A stretch of DNA of 64,000 bases, from contig JAPOTF010000161.1 of the NCBI GenBank assembly GCA_026709325.1, positions 1 to 64,000 of the forward strand, read 5' to 3'. Position 1 is the first letter of the stretch. Each line of letters opens with the position of its first letter. This DNA comes from Roseovarius sp. (GTDB lineage Bacteria; Pseudomonadota; Alphaproteobacteria; Rhodobacterales; Rhodobacteraceae). A program made the position numbers and the translations under genes. Positions 8,674 to 19,183 of the stretch are shown one piece after another. The notes below the pieces were generated by a model. It saw only the letters and a program-made list of their open reading frames with translations. It had not been told where the DNA came from and ran no database searches.

Positions 8674-9157
8674 TCCACAGCACCAGAGACAAGAAACATC
8701 AACATCGATCCTCCAAAACGCCGGCAACCAGATGCACTTAAAACGATTGCTTCATGGCGTTGTTCGCGTTGCGGCCGTATACATTCAAACGCGGCACGTT
8801 GCAACGGACGTGAAAAAGCGGCAAGTCGATTTGGCATCCTTGTTGACGGGCCTGAAATGATGCAACCAAGCGGAAACCAAGATTTGCGAGCCATCTCTTC
8901 TTTCGAAACAAAATTTCCAAATTCGGATATGTGTTAAATGGCATTTTCGTTTTATATCAATGAGAATAATTTCAAAATTCAAGTTCACTGATGGATTGCC
9001 GGAAACGCGTTACTTCAAAAAACATTGACTTTGACCGCATTAAGAGCTATTTTGAAATTTTAAAAACGCATGAAGACAACCGCTTTGCAACTTATCTATT
9101 TACAATGCGGCCAGTTGCAAACCGCTTAAACATTTGGAACGAGGAATAGACTTAATC
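8674..9157. promoter_or_regulatory. Divergent intergenic region between iscS and the alpha/beta hydrolase gene
   Basis: About 480 bp, AT-rich toward 8930-9120. It must contain the promoter of the suf operon (leftward) and that of the hydrolase (rightward). Several related bacteria carry an Rrf2-family iscR gene here; none of the frames on either strand resembles one. No clear operator could be picked out by eye. Confidence 0.5.
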
Positions 9158-9814
9158 ATGCCCGAAATCATTTTTTCAGGTCCGGATGGCCGGCTTGAGG
9201 GACGCTATCATCCCCAATCAGAAGCGGACTCGCCTCTGGCGGTAATTTTGCATCCGCACCCGGAGTTTGGCGGCACGATGAACAACAAGGTTGTCTACAA
9301 CCTTCATTATGCATTTCACAGCATCGGCTTTACCGTATTACGATTTAATTTTAGAGGTGTCGGCCGCAGCCAGGGAGAATTTGATCATGGCAACGGCGAA
9401 TTGTCGGATGCCGCGGCGGCCCTTGACTATTTGCAGGCTCAAAACAGCAATTCAAAGCATTGCTGGGTGGCCGGCTTTTCGTTCGGCGCATGGATTGGCA
9501 TGCAATTGCTAATGCGCCGCCCGGAGATGACTGGATTCGTGTCCGTGTGTCCGCCGGCAAACATGCATGACTTTTCGTTTTTGGCGCCATGCCCATCATC
9601 TGGACTTATTGTTAGCGGCACGAGAGACCGGATTGCGCTACAGCAAGACACTCTGGAACTTGTCTGCACTCTGCAAAATCAGCGGGGAATAACCATTGAA
9701 CATCATGAAATTGAAGAAGCGGATCATTTTTTCAAGAACGAGAATCACATGCAAAACCTGATTGGCACGGTAAAGGGTTATGTAAAGCGCCGTCTAACCG
9801 AAAATTCCCGATAA
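9158..9814 (+). CDS. Alpha/beta hydrolase (YcjY/dienelactone hydrolase-like family)
   Basis: 218 residues from MPEIIFSGPDG, with GAGGAA upstream; a TTG eight codons earlier is less likely. It shows the short alpha/beta-hydrolase plan of the 'alpha/beta hydrolase next to suf' family. There is an HPHPEFGGTMNNKVV entry loop, FNFRGVGRSQG after strand 4, the nucleophile elbow AGFSFGAW (Ser), the acid in SGTRDRI and the catalytic His in EADHFF. The substrate is unknown. Linkage to the suf operon is conserved in Rhodobacterales as far as I recall, but a role in Fe-S assembly is unproven. Confidence 0.85.
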   Translation: MPEIIFSGPDGRLEGRYHPQSEADSPLAVILHPHPEFGGTMNNKVVYNLHYAFHSIGFTVLRFNFRGVGRSQGEFDHGNGELSDAAAALDYLQAQNSNSKHCWVAGFSFGAWIGMQLLMRRPEMTGFVSVCPPANMHDFSFLAPCPSSGLIVSGTRDRIALQQDTLELVCTLQNQRGITIEHHEIEEADHFFKNENHMQNLIGTVKGYVKRRLTENSR

Positions 9815-9988
9815 ACCCCTGCATGCAAGCCAACCAGTTAAAGCGCTTTCGCATGCGGCAATAACAAGCATGCGTTTGGTAAAAGCCGGATAAATCCTTC
9901 CATTCAGAGAATTGAAATGGCAATTTCCCGGAACCGCTCAAAAAGCGACCATTGAAGAGAAATCAGCATGTTCTCAATTTTAGGGCTT

Positions 9989-12900
9989 TCACAAGGTGGC
10001 GGCAGTGCCTTTTTTTCCGCTCTTGACCACATTTGCCAAAGAACGGGCTATCATGAAGGATCCGCCAACTCTATCTCTTTCATTCTTCCAGTTTCCATGC
10101 ACAACGAGTTTGCTGCCGCGAAATACGGCTCCACCCTTTTGGCTTGAGACATATTCAAGAAGCCCGTCAAGATTTTCAAACTTATCCCTGTAAAACTGGA
10201 TTGTCGCCCCTTTGATTCCACCATCAATCCTTGCAATTCCCGCTATTCTGCACATTGCCTTGATCCTGACAATCCTTAGCAGGGTGTTTACCTCCGGTGG
10301 AAGTTTTCCAAATCTGTCAATAAGTTCGGCGGCGAAGCTTTCAAGTTCCAGTTTCTCCGACAGGCCGCTCAATCTTCTGTACAAGCCCAAACGCACATCG
10401 AGGTCAGGTACATAATATTCCGGAATAAGCACCGCAACGCCCAGGTTTATCTGGGGTGTCCATTTATCTTCGGCATCGAAATCACCCTCAGTCTCTCCAG
10501 ATTTAATCTTGTTGACGGCCTCTTCCAGCATGTTTTGATATAATTCGTAACCGACTTCACGAATTTGACCTGATTGCTGTTCGCCAAGCAGATTTCCCGA
10601 CCCGCGAATATCCATGTCATGCATCGCGAGATTGAATCCCGCTCCGAGAGCGTCGAGACTGCCCAAAATCCGAAGTCTTTTTTCAGCCGTTTCCGTTAGT
10701 TTCTTTCGCGGTCGCGTGGTAAGATAGGCATATGCGCGCAATTTGGATCGACCCACGCGGCCTCTGATCTGATAAAGCTGCGCAAGACTGAACATGTCCG
10801 ACCTGTATACAACAAGCGTATTGGCAGACGGTATGTCCAGTCCGGATTCGACAATTGCCGTGGCGAGCAGCACGCCATACTCGGCATTGCAGAACGCATT
10901 CATTCTATCCTCGAGTTCACTTGCGCGCATTTGCCCGTGGGCAACGACATGGCCCACTTCGGGAACATGCCTGATCAGGAAATCCTCAACGTGTCGGATA
11001 TCGGAAATTCTTGGCACCACAAAGAAGCTCTGGCCTCCCCTGTAATGCTCTCTAAGCAAGGCGTCTCGTATGGTGGCCGTGTCAAACTCGCTGATATATG
11101 TTCTTATCGACAGGCGATCGATCGGAGGCGTGCCGATAATGCTGAGATCGCGAACTCCGTTTAGACTCAGCTGCAACGTGCGTGGAATTGGAGTGGCGGT
11201 TAATGTCAGAACATGAACTTCACTGCGCAGTTTTTTCAAGCGCTCTTTTTGAGCGACACCAAAATGCTGCTCTTCGTCAACAATCAGCAAACCAAGATTT
11301 TTGAAGCGAATACCTCTCGACAGTAGAGAATGTGTTCCAATCGCCATGTCGACTGTACCTTCGGCAAGCCTTTTGCGCGTTTCGGAGGCATCTTTCCGAG
11401 ACACCATTCGAGACAATTGCCGAACCTCAATTGGAAATCCGCGGAATCTTTCCGAAAAATTATGGTAATGCTGACGTGACAGCAAGGTTGTTGGCGCAAC
11501 AACCGCAACCTGCATGCCCTGCATTGCCGTTGCAAACGCGGCCCTCATCGCAACCTCCGTTTTTCCAAAGCCAACATCGCCGCATACAAGCCGATCCATG
11601 GGCTTTCCAGACCCAAGGTCGGAGAGAACATCTTCGACGGCATTTTGCTGATCATCGGTTTCAACATAGGGAAAACGCGCGGTGAATTCCTCCCATGAAT
11701 GGCTGTCGACATTTACGACCGGCCCTTTTCTAAGCTCTCGTTCCGCGGCAACGCGCAACAGACTGTCCGCCATTTCAAGAATTCGCTTCTTGAGTCTGGC
11801 CTTCCTGGCTTGCCATGCAGCAGTCCCAAGTCTGTCAAGGATTCCGGTCTCTTCGCCGTAGCGTGTCAAAAGCTCGATGTTTTCCACCGGGAGGTACAGC
11901 TTTGCGCCCTCGGCGTATTCCAGCTTTAGACATTCATGAGCAGCGCCGGCGGCTTTTACAACCTCCAATCCGCAAAAGCGGCCAATCCCATGGTCAACAT
12001 GAACCACCAACTCTCCCTTGTTGAGACTTCGCGCCTCCGCAAGAAAGTTTTCAGCCTTTTTCTGCCTGCGGGATGCGCGAGTCAGCCGTTCGCCGAAAAC
12101 ATCCTGCTCGGACATTACAGTCATATCAGGCAGTTCAAAACCTTGTTCCAGCGCCCAGACCGTCAGATAAACCCGCGGCTTTCCGACCTCCGAAAATTTT
12201 GAAACTGTCTCAATGTTCCGGATGCCCTCATCGCGAAGCAATACCGACAATCGTTCCAGTGATCCCCTGGAATAAGCCGAAACAACAACTGGCCCCTTTT
12301 TAAGTTTGAGTTCAATGTATTCTTTTAAAAGGTTGAATAAATGAATGTTTTCCATTTTTCTTTCAGGACCGAAGTTGCGTCCCGGGCGACCTCCCGCATC
12401 TATCGCGCACGGTCCGCTCGCCTGTGGCCCGGGATGGAACTTAAGCAGCCGCCTGCCTGAAAGCGCTTCACTCCATGCAGAATCATCAAGATACAGTTTT
12501 TTTGGAGGTAACGGCTTGTATGCCGATTCTCCAAGTGTTTCCGACAGCATTGCGCGAGTGCGGTTTTCATGGCGCTCGCATATTTCCTTCCATCTTTTTC
12601 GTCGAACTTCGTCTCCTTGATCATCCATGCATACCGGCAGACCGGGAAGAAAATCGAACAGAGTCTCAAGCCTTTCATGAAAAAAAGGCAGCCAATGCTC
12701 CATTCCGGACATTTTCCTTCCGTCGCTCACCGCCTCGTAAACCGGATCTTTTTGGCCGCCCGCCCCGAATTCCCTTCGGTAGCTGTCCCTAAACCGTTCA
12801 ATTGCATCTTGATGGAGCATCACCTCACTGGCCGGGGCAAGTTCAAAGCGATTGATTCTTTCAACGGTTCGCTGTGAAATTGGATCAAATCTTCTAATGT

Positions 12901-13456
12901 CATCAAGGAGATTCCCGAATAAATCAAGTCGAATTGGATCATTTGCACCTGGAGGAAATATGTCGATTATGCCTCCGCGAACCGCATAGTCACCGGGTTC
13001 CGCCACATTTGGAACCTTGGAAAATCCCATAAGCATCAAAAATGCCCGAAGTTCCGATTCATCTATCCGACTGCCTTTTTCCGCCGCAAATGACGCGCCT
13101 TTCAGGAACTTCCTTGCCGGTACGCGCTGTGAAGCCGCATTGACGGTTGTAAGCAGGGCAAATTTGCGTGGCGTCCCTCCATTAACAATGGCCGCCAGCG
13201 TTCCCATGCGGGAGGAGGATATCTCCGCATTTGGAGAAACCCGGTCATAAGGCAGGCAGTCCCATCCGGGAAATTTGAAAACTGGAGTTTCCGGTTGAAA
13301 AAAACCCAGCGCGTCTTCAATGGCGGCCATTCGTCTGTCGTCGCGGGCAACATGAATTACCGAGCTGTCATTTCCATGCATCTCGGACAATATCATACGG
13401 GCATCATACCCTTCGGGCACCCCGCCAACTGTTATTTCGCCTGACGTACCGTTCAT
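9989..13456 (-). CDS. mfd: Mfd transcription-repair coupling factor
   Basis: About 1155 residues. It releases RNA polymerase stalled at lesions and recruits UvrA. Domains in order: a UvrB-like N-terminal module (ITVGGVPEGYDARMIL, FPGWDCLPYDRVSPN), the RNAP-interaction domain (VHVDHGIGRFCGLE), then a RecG-like SF2 translocase with Walker A VCGDVGFGKTEVAMRAAF, DEEQHFG box and TATPIPRTLQ. The helicase C-terminal part has IVESGLDIPSANTLVV and GRVGRS, followed by the TRCF domain. I prefer the start at MNGTSGEITV because family members begin close to ITVGG. An upstream ATG at 13498 adds 14 residues across an eight-base homopolymer. Confidence 0.96.
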   Translation of the reverse strand: MNGTSGEITVGGVPEGYDARMILSEMHGNDSSVIHVARDDRRMAAIEDALGFFQPETPVFKFPGWDCLPYDRVSPNAEISSSRMGTLAAIVNGGTPRKFALLTTVNAASQRVPARKFLKGASFAAEKGSRIDESELRAFLMLMGFSKVPNVAEPGDYAVRGGIIDIFPPGANDPIRLDLFGNLLDDIRRFDPISQRTVERINRFELAPASEVMLHQDAIERFRDSYRREFGAGGQKDPVYEAVSDGRKMSGMEHWLPFFHERLETLFDFLPGLPVCMDDQGDEVRRKRWKEICERHENRTRAMLSETLGESAYKPLPPKKLYLDDSAWSEALSGRRLLKFHPGPQASGPCAIDAGGRPGRNFGPERKMENIHLFNLLKEYIELKLKKGPVVVSAYSRGSLERLSVLLRDEGIRNIETVSKFSEVGKPRVYLTVWALEQGFELPDMTVMSEQDVFGERLTRASRRQKKAENFLAEARSLNKGELVVHVDHGIGRFCGLEVVKAAGAAHECLKLEYAEGAKLYLPVENIELLTRYGEETGILDRLGTAAWQARKARLKKRILEMADSLLRVAAERELRKGPVVNVDSHSWEEFTARFPYVETDDQQNAVEDVLSDLGSGKPMDRLVCGDVGFGKTEVAMRAAFATAMQGMQVAVVAPTTLLSRQHYHNFSERFRGFPIEVRQLSRMVSRKDASETRKRLAEGTVDMAIGTHSLLSRGIRFKNLGLLIVDEEQHFGVAQKERLKKLRSEVHVLTLTATPIPRTLQLSLNGVRDLSIIGTPPIDRLSIRTYISEFDTATIRDALLREHYRGGQSFFVVPRISDIRHVEDFLIRHVPEVGHVVAHGQMRASELEDRMNAFCNAEYGVLLATAIVESGLDIPSANTLVVYRSDMFSLAQLYQIRGRVGRSKLRAYAYLTTRPRKKLTETAEKRLRILGSLDALGAGFNLAMHDMDIRGSGNLLGEQQSGQIREVGYELYQNMLEEAVNKIKSGETEGDFDAEDKWTPQINLGVAVLIPEYYVPDLDVRLGLYRRLSGLSEKLELESFAAELIDRFGKLPPEVNTLLRIVRIKAMCRIAGIARIDGGIKGATIQFYRDKFENLDGLLEYVSSQKGGAVFRGSKLVVHGNWKNERDRVGGSFMIARSLANVVKSGKKGTAATL

Positions 13457-14022
13457 CCAAAAAAATGCCGTTCGCAAAAAAAAGAATATGTCATCCATGG
13501 ATCATTTCGACAATTGCGGTTTGCTTGCAATCTTGAAACGTCCGAGTCGGCGCCGCTTTATCACGGTGCGCCACGATTCGCGACCTGCCGAATTCATGCA
13601 ATGTGAATTTTTTGGACAATGGCATGGCATTTTTCCCATTTGGATTTAAATGGAGTCTCTCAACATGGCGGATTTTGCCCGAAAGCGCGCGCGGCGATGC
13701 GTCTCGAACGGAACAATCGCGGGAAATTCATTGTTCGCGGGCATTCCATATCCCGGCATTTCCGCAGGCTTGATTCGCTTTTTTCGACCTTTTTTGCGGC
13801 ATGGACTCAATGCGCCCTAAAAACGCAGTTGAGAAAACGGTGCTCGACATTGTCAGCTTCAGACATGGCACAGGCCAAATCGGAGCAAATTCCAGCGGAA
13901 TTCGATGTCGTGACGCACACCAAAAAATCGCGCTCGCGTCGCAAATCAAGATTGAACCCGCTCTTGAGAAAACATCAAGGACATGTCAATGTGCGTATTT
14001 ATCCGTCTGGAGACGCAATGCA
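13457..14022. other. Divergent intergenic region between mfd and hemB
   Basis: About 565 bp with no gene I can support. Open frames on both strands here have no family resemblance and no ribosome sites. sdhE (cptB), often found beside mfd in this class, is not present. Confidence 0.5.
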
Positions 14023-15018
14023 ATGAATCAGGTTTCATCCTACTTTCCCGCCTTGAGACTTCGCAGGTTGCGGCAATCAAGTGCGCTACGCTCTCTGGTA
14101 TCTGAATCAAGTCTTCAACCTTCAGATTTGATCTGGCCCATCTTTCTGCGCGAAGGAGAAAATATCAAACAGCCGATTGACTCCATGCCAGGCGTATTTC
14201 GGTATTCCGTGGACCAGGCGCTGGAAGTCGCCAAAGAGGCTCTGGATCTGGGTATTCCAGCCATTTGCCTGTTTCCCCATACCGAGTCAGATAAACGCTC
14301 GGCCGATTGCTCAGAGGCATGGAATCCGAAGAATCTATCAAACGTGGCCACACGCACCATTAAAAAGGCGCTTCCCGAACTCGCCATAATGACTGACGTT
14401 GCCCTTGACACTTATTCGGATACCGGACACGACGGTTTTCTGGTTAACGGTGAAGTGCTTAATGACTCGACAGTTGAGGCACTGGTCAAGCAGGCATTAA
14501 GCCAGGCTGAGGCCGGCGCGGACATAATTGGCCCGTCGGATATGATGGACGGGCGCATTGGAGCCATACGCGAGGCGCTTGAGCGGGCGGAATACGACAA
14601 TGTCATGCTTTTAAGCTATGCCGCCAAATACGCCTCGACATTTTACGGACCGTTTCGAGAAGCCGTTGGTACATATGGCGCGTTAAATGGCGACAAGAAG
14701 AGCTATCAGATAGATCCGGCCAATTCAAATGAGGCTTTGCGGTGTGTTGCCCGCGACCTTGCCGAAGGCGCCGACATGGTCATGATAAAACCAGGCATGC
14801 CGTACCTCGATATTTGCCGCAAAGTGAAAGATGGCTTTGGGGTTCCCACTTTCGCATATCAGGTTTCCGGCGAATACGCGATGATCATGGCGGCCTCACG
14901 CAATGGCTGGCTGGATTTGGAAAAGGCGATGTTTGAAAGCCTGATGGCGTTCAAACGCGCCGGATGCGATGGCATATTGACGTATTTTGCCCTGGCCGTC
15001 GCAAAGAAGATGAACTGA
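14023..15018 (+). CDS. hemB: Delta-aminolevulinic acid dehydratase (porphobilinogen synthase)
   Basis: 331 residues from MNQVSSYFPALRL; the frame is open 74 codons further upstream but that stretch has no homology. It condenses two 5-aminolevulinate molecules to porphobilinogen for haem and vitamin B12. Schiff-base lysines are in SYAAKYASTFYGP (K202) and MVMIKPGMPYLDI (K256). The metal-binding loop reads TDVALDTYSDTGHDGFL: the cysteines of zinc-dependent enzymes are replaced by Ala/Asp, so this is the magnesium-type enzyme seen in many alphaproteobacteria. Confidence 0.96.
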   Translation: MNQVSSYFPALRLRRLRQSSALRSLVSESSLQPSDLIWPIFLREGENIKQPIDSMPGVFRYSVDQALEVAKEALDLGIPAICLFPHTESDKRSADCSEAWNPKNLSNVATRTIKKALPELAIMTDVALDTYSDTGHDGFLVNGEVLNDSTVEALVKQALSQAEAGADIIGPSDMMDGRIGAIREALERAEYDNVMLLSYAAKYASTFYGPFREAVGTYGALNGDKKSYQIDPANSNEALRCVARDLAEGADMVMIKPGMPYLDICRKVKDGFGVPTFAYQVSGEYAMIMAASRNGWLDLEKAMFESLMAFKRAGCDGILTYFALAVAKKMN

Positions 15019-15123
15019 AATTGCCGAGCGAATAAGGGGTGACAAGCGGAAATTTATAAATTAAGATGTATGAAAACCGGCAGAGTAGAGACCGGATAAA
15101 ATACATTAAGAACAGGCGCCATA

Positions 15124-15684
15124 ATGAGCAATATCACGAGACGGGGTGTTACCCTTGGTCTGCTATCTGCAACGCAGTTTCTGGCATCGTGCGGAAATGG
15201 CGTGGGAACATCTGCGGCAGCAACCATTGATGCCAAAGTCGATGCGACTTTGGAATATCTTTACACAAACCATCCGGATTCGGTCGAACTGACGGAAAAA
15301 TCGGCGGGCCAGTTAATAATGCCGCTCATAACATCGGGTGGAATTATTATTGGAGGCGGCTACGGACGTGGAGCGCTTCGGGTTGACGAAGCGTCGGTTG
15401 ACTATTATTCGGCCGCGATGGGCAGCTTCGGTCTGCAGATTGGCCTGCAGCGATTTGCGCATGTCCTGTTTTTCATGACAGAAGCCGCATTGGATGATTT
15501 CCGGCACGCATCGGGCTGGGTCGCAGGAGCGGAACTTGGATACGCGTTTTCCGATCAGGGCGGCAACTGGGGGGCCGACACAACCACAACAACGAGTTCC
15601 GTCATTGCATTGGTTTTCGGGCAAACGGGCGCTTTGATAGGAGCTTCAGTTGAAGGACTTAAATACACTCGCATAATTCCTTAG
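15124..15684 (+). CDS. SYLF/YSC84-domain lipoprotein
   Basis: 186 residues. The N-terminus MSNITRRGVTLGLLSATQFLASCGNG has twin arginines, a hydrophobic core and a lipobox LASC, so it is probably a Tat- or Sec-exported lipoprotein. The rest matches the SYLF (DUF500, YSC84-related) lipid-binding domain: the N-terminal helix with a SAGQLIMPLITSGGIIIGGGYG block, and a C-terminal beta part with GQTGALIGASVEGLKY. Its function in bacteria is unclear. It stands alone with about 100 bp upstream. Confidence 0.85.
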   Translation: MSNITRRGVTLGLLSATQFLASCGNGVGTSAAATIDAKVDATLEYLYTNHPDSVELTEKSAGQLIMPLITSGGIIIGGGYGRGALRVDEASVDYYSAAMGSFGLQIGLQRFAHVLFFMTEAALDDFRHASGWVAGAELGYAFSDQGGNWGADTTTTTSSVIALVFGQTGALIGASVEGLKYTRIIP

Positions 15685-15886
15685 GCAAACGCGCAATTAC
15701 CGGTTTTCATCGCGCGGATCAAAGTTTTCCAGTTGTGAAAATCCTGAATTTCCGGAAATGCGGTTTTTGCCTTTTTCGCTGAATTACGCCCGGGAATCAT
15801 GAGGTTTGCATCGTTGCGAAATCACCCGTCCAACGCAGTTCCCGAGCCTGGGTGGCGTCCACTTTCGAATGACGGGGATAGTTCAT

Positions 15887-16156
15887 TCAATGGATGGCAA
15901 ATTCTCCGACAACCTGATTCCATTCTCCGGGGCCGATTAATTTCCTGTGGGTGAATTTAACGGAATGCAGCCTTCCCTCGATCTCCTCCTGCCAGAATTC
16001 AATGAATTTGAACAATCTTGGATGGTCGGGCGCGATATCGTAGTCCTGCCAGACAAAAGTGTTAAGTACATGTGAGTAATCGGGCATGTGATAGAAAAAC
16101 TCCGCCAGAGTCAAACCATAGCCTTTAAGCATCATTTCGGTTTCAGACATTCTCAT
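15887..16156 (-). CDS. Usg family protein
   Basis: 89 residues from MRMSETEMMLKGYGL, chosen because AAGGAG lies 7 bases upstream; a longer frame to 16186 lacks a ribosome site. The Usg signature is clear: GYGLTLAEFFYHMPDYSHVL, FVWQDYDIAPDHPRLFKFIE and a closing segment LHSVKFTHRKLIGPGEW. Usg is an alphaproteobacterial protein first noted beside the tryptophan operon. Its function is unknown. Here it is a lone gene, not next to trp genes. Confidence 0.92.
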   Translation of the reverse strand: MRMSETEMMLKGYGLTLAEFFYHMPDYSHVLNTFVWQDYDIAPDHPRLFKFIEFWQEEIEGRLHSVKFTHRKLIGPGEWNQVVGEFAIH

Positions 16157-16412
16157 TATTCTGCTCCTTGTGCCGTATAATGTCATTATCGCCGCTTAAA
16201 TTTCGTTTTCAACAAAAATTATTTCACTGAGAAGGCGCAAAATTGCAGGTTGCGGGTGGAGGCGCACTTAATTTCGCCCGCACTTGGGAATGGGGATTTC
16301 AAGCGTGTTGGAAACGGTCGGAAAGCATTGCAAACATAAGTGAAAATGTAATATGGTTTTCAAATCATATCGGGCATCAAATCCCAATTATATCAACTGA
16401 GCAGGTAATATT

Positions 16413-19133
16413 GTGAGTGACAGCATATATCCTCCCAAAAACCACGAAGAACGAGAGAATTCCGCTTATGGCGGACCGATCGTTTCCATTTCCGACGAGA
16501 TGAAAACATCATATCTCGATTATGCAATGAGTGTAATTGTCAGCCGCGCCATCCCCGATTTGCGGGATGGTCTAAAGCCGGTCCACAGGCGGATTCTTTA
16601 TGCCATGCACGAGTCGGGCAATGTACACGACAAGCCCTATCGCAAATCCGCGCGACCCGTCGGCGATGTGATGGGCAAGTATCATCCTCATGGCGACAGC
16701 GCCATATACGACGCGCTGGTGCGCATGGCACAAGATTTCTCGATGTCTCTGCCTTTACTGGACGGTCAGGGAAATTTCGGATCTCTTGATGGAGACAACC
16801 CGGCGGCCATGCGCTACACGGAAGTGCGCATGGATGACCCCGCTTCGGCTCTTTTGACGGATATAGAAAAGGACACCGTGGATTTTCAGGACAATTATGA
16901 CGGCAAGGACAAGGAACCAACCGTGCTCCCCGCCCGATTTCCAAATATGCTTGTTAATGGCGCCGGTGGCATTGCGGTTGGCATGGCAACCAACATTCCG
17001 CCCCATAATCTGGGCGAAGTGATAGACGCCACGCTTGCGCTAATCGACGATCCTGAATTGAGCGTAGAGCGTCTGGTTAATTACATACCGGGGCCGGATT
17101 TTCCAACCGGGGGAATTATTCTTGGCCATGCAGGGGCGCAAAAGGCATATCTATACGGTCGCGGCAGCGTTTTAATTCGCGCAAAAACGCATGTGGAGGA
17201 ATACAGGAAAGATCGCAAATCGATTGTAATTGATGAAATCCCCTATCAGGTGAACAAAGTCACCCTGATTGAAAAAATAGCGGATACCATCCGCGACAAG
17301 AGAATAAAGGACATAGCCCATGTTCAGGACGAATCCAATCGGCATGGCATACGTATAGTCATAGATCTCAAACGGGATGCAAATCCTGAACTGGTTTTAA
17401 ACCAGCTTTTTCGCTTCACGCCAATGCAGACCTCTTTTGGATGCAACATGCTTGCGCTCAACTCCGGCAGGCCCGAGCAATTAACTCTAAGAGATTTTCT
17501 GCACAACTTCATAGACTTCCGCGAGGATGTTATAGCACGTAGAACGGCTTTCGAATTGCGCAAAGCTCGAGAACGGAGCCATATTCTATGTGGTTTGGCT
17601 GTGGCGGTTGCAAATGTGGATGAGATTGTCGCCACCATACGCAGTTCAAAAGACGCATCTGAAGCGCGCGAAAGACTAATGGCGCGACGCTGGCCGGCCG
17701 GTGACATATTAAATTACATCAAATTAATCGACGATCCAAGTCACAGCGCCAACAGCGATGGAACATACAACCTCAGCGAGAGACAGGCACGCGCCATTCT
17801 GGATTTGAGACTGCAAAGGCTTACGCAACTTGGGGTTAATGAAGTCAGCCATGAATTGCAGACGCTTTCCGGCAAAATAAGGGAATATCTTGACATTCTT
17901 GCCAGTCGCGAGCGCATCATGGAGATCATATCGGATGAATTGCGCGATGTGAAAACCCGGTTTTCCATCCCCCGCCGAACGGAAATTGCCGACTGGGATG
18001 GGGAACTGATGGATGAAGATCTCATAGAACGGGAGGAGATGGTGGTAACCGTCACACAGGGAGGCTACATAAAGCGTACCGCGCTAGCGGAATTCAGGTC
18101 GCAAAAACGCGGTGGAAAGGGCATGTCCGGGATGCGCACCAAAGACGAGGATGTGGTTACCGCCCTCTTCGTGGCAAACACTCACACCCCGCTTCTTGTG
18201 TTCACCACAAATGGAATGGCCTACAAGCTGAAAACCTGGCGATTGCCTCTTGGAAGCCGCACGTCAAGAGGCAAGGCAATTATCAACATACTTCCAATAC
18301 AGCCTGGCGTTTCACTGGCTGCAATAATGCCAGTCGATGTCCCCGAGAAGGAATGGGAGGATCATCAGATTTTCTTCGCGACATCATCGGGACATGTCCG
18401 CAAAAACGCTCTTTCAGATTTTACCAACGTTATGAGCAATGGCAAAATTGCCATGAAACTCCCCGAAAATTCGGAAATCGTCAATGTGCGCACCTGCTCG
18501 GTGAACGAAGATGTAATGCTGATGACAAATTCCGGCCAGTGCATAAGATTTTCCACTACCGATGTGCGATTGTTTAAAGGTCGAAATTCCATGGGCGTTA
18601 AGGGGATTCGCCTGGAGAAAGACGCCAAGGTTGTCTCCATGTCGGTAATCCGACATTTTGAGGCGACACCTGAAGAGCGAAAAGCCTATTTGAGAAAAAG
18701 ACGCGCCATGGCCGGCATCCTGGAGGAAGATGACAGTCTCCAGACTGCCAATCCCGATGAAGGCGCCAATGTCATTGAAGAAATTTCAGATGAAAGGTTC
18801 GAGGAAATGAGAAGAACGGAGAATCTCATACTAAGCATATCCGGAACAGGATCCGGGAAAATCAGCTCCTCGCATGACTATTCGGTAACGAAACGCGGGG
18901 GAAAAGGCGTTAAGGCAATGCGAGGCGGAGATGTGGTCGCCTCCTTTCCGGTTGAACATGGAAATCAGGTAATGCTTGCCACTTCAAGCGGTCAGTCCAT
19001 CCGTGTTCCGGTTGACGGCATATCATTTAGGTCGCGTACAGCCGGTGGTGTAAATGTGTTTAAAACCAGCGAAGATGAAGAGGTGGTCAGCGTGGCACTG
19101 ATTGCAGACACTGGAAACGATGAAGACGAATAG
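16413..19133 (+). CDS. gyrA: DNA gyrase subunit A
   Basis: 906 residues from a GTG start ([13 protein letters not shown]). It is the DNA-cleaving subunit of gyrase. The winged-helix/tower region includes [20 protein letters not shown], the quinolone region [17 protein letters not shown] with the usual Ser, and the catalytic tyrosine in [12 protein letters not shown]. The C-terminal beta-pinwheel starts with the GyrA-box [11 protein letters not shown], which separates gyrase from topoisomerase IV. A repeated box-like motif [12 protein letters not shown] occurs late in the pinwheel. The acidic tail ends GNDEDE. Confidence 0.97.
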   Translation: MSDSIYPPKNHEERENSAYGGPIVSISDEMKTSYLDYAMSVIVSRAIPDLRDGLKPVHRRILYAMHESGNVHDKPYRKSARPVGDVMGKYHPHGDSAIYDALVRMAQDFSMSLPLLDGQGNFGSLDGDNPAAMRYTEVRMDDPASALLTDIEKDTVDFQDNYDGKDKEPTVLPARFPNMLVNGAGGIAVGMATNIPPHNLGEVIDATLALIDDPELSVERLVNYIPGPDFPTGGIILGHAGAQKAYLYGRGSVLIRAKTHVEEYRKDRKSIVIDEIPYQVNKVTLIEKIADTIRDKRIKDIAHVQDESNRHGIRIVIDLKRDANPELVLNQLFRFTPMQTSFGCNMLALNSGRPEQLTLRDFLHNFIDFREDVIARRTAFELRKARERSHILCGLAVAVANVDEIVATIRSSKDASEARERLMARRWPAGDILNYIKLIDDPSHSANSDGTYNLSERQARAILDLRLQRLTQLGVNEVSHELQTLSGKIREYLDILASRERIMEIISDELRDVKTRFSIPRRTEIADWDGELMDEDLIEREEMVVTVTQGGYIKRTALAEFRSQKRGGKGMSGMRTKDEDVVTALFVANTHTPLLVFTTNGMAYKLKTWRLPLGSRTSRGKAIINILPIQPGVSLAAIMPVDVPEKEWEDHQIFFATSSGHVRKNALSDFTNVMSNGKIAMKLPENSEIVNVRTCSVNEDVMLMTNSGQCIRFSTTDVRLFKGRNSMGVKGIRLEKDAKVVSMSVIRHFEATPEERKAYLRKRRAMAGILEEDDSLQTANPDEGANVIEEISDERFEEMRRTENLILSISGTGSGKISSSHDYSVTKRGGKGVKAMRGGDVVASFPVEHGNQVMLATSSGQSIRVPVDGISFRSRTAGGVNVFKTSEDEEVVSVALIADTGNDEDE

Positions 19134-19183
19134 AGATGCCGCATGATTTGAGTGTCACATGACATGCCGGCACGCAATGCCAC

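Noticed and set aside
8670-8988. Minus-strand frames upstream of iscS as a possible iscR
   Set aside because: None shows the Rrf2 helix-turn-helix or the cluster-binding cysteines.
13457-13498. Eight-base homopolymer in the 5' end of mfd as a phase-variable tract
   Set aside because: It lies before the likely true start, and such A/T runs are common here; no sign of regulation by slippage.
13619-14026. Plus-strand frame upstream of hemB
   Set aside because: Basic, low-similarity sequence overlapping the hemB start; no ribosome site.
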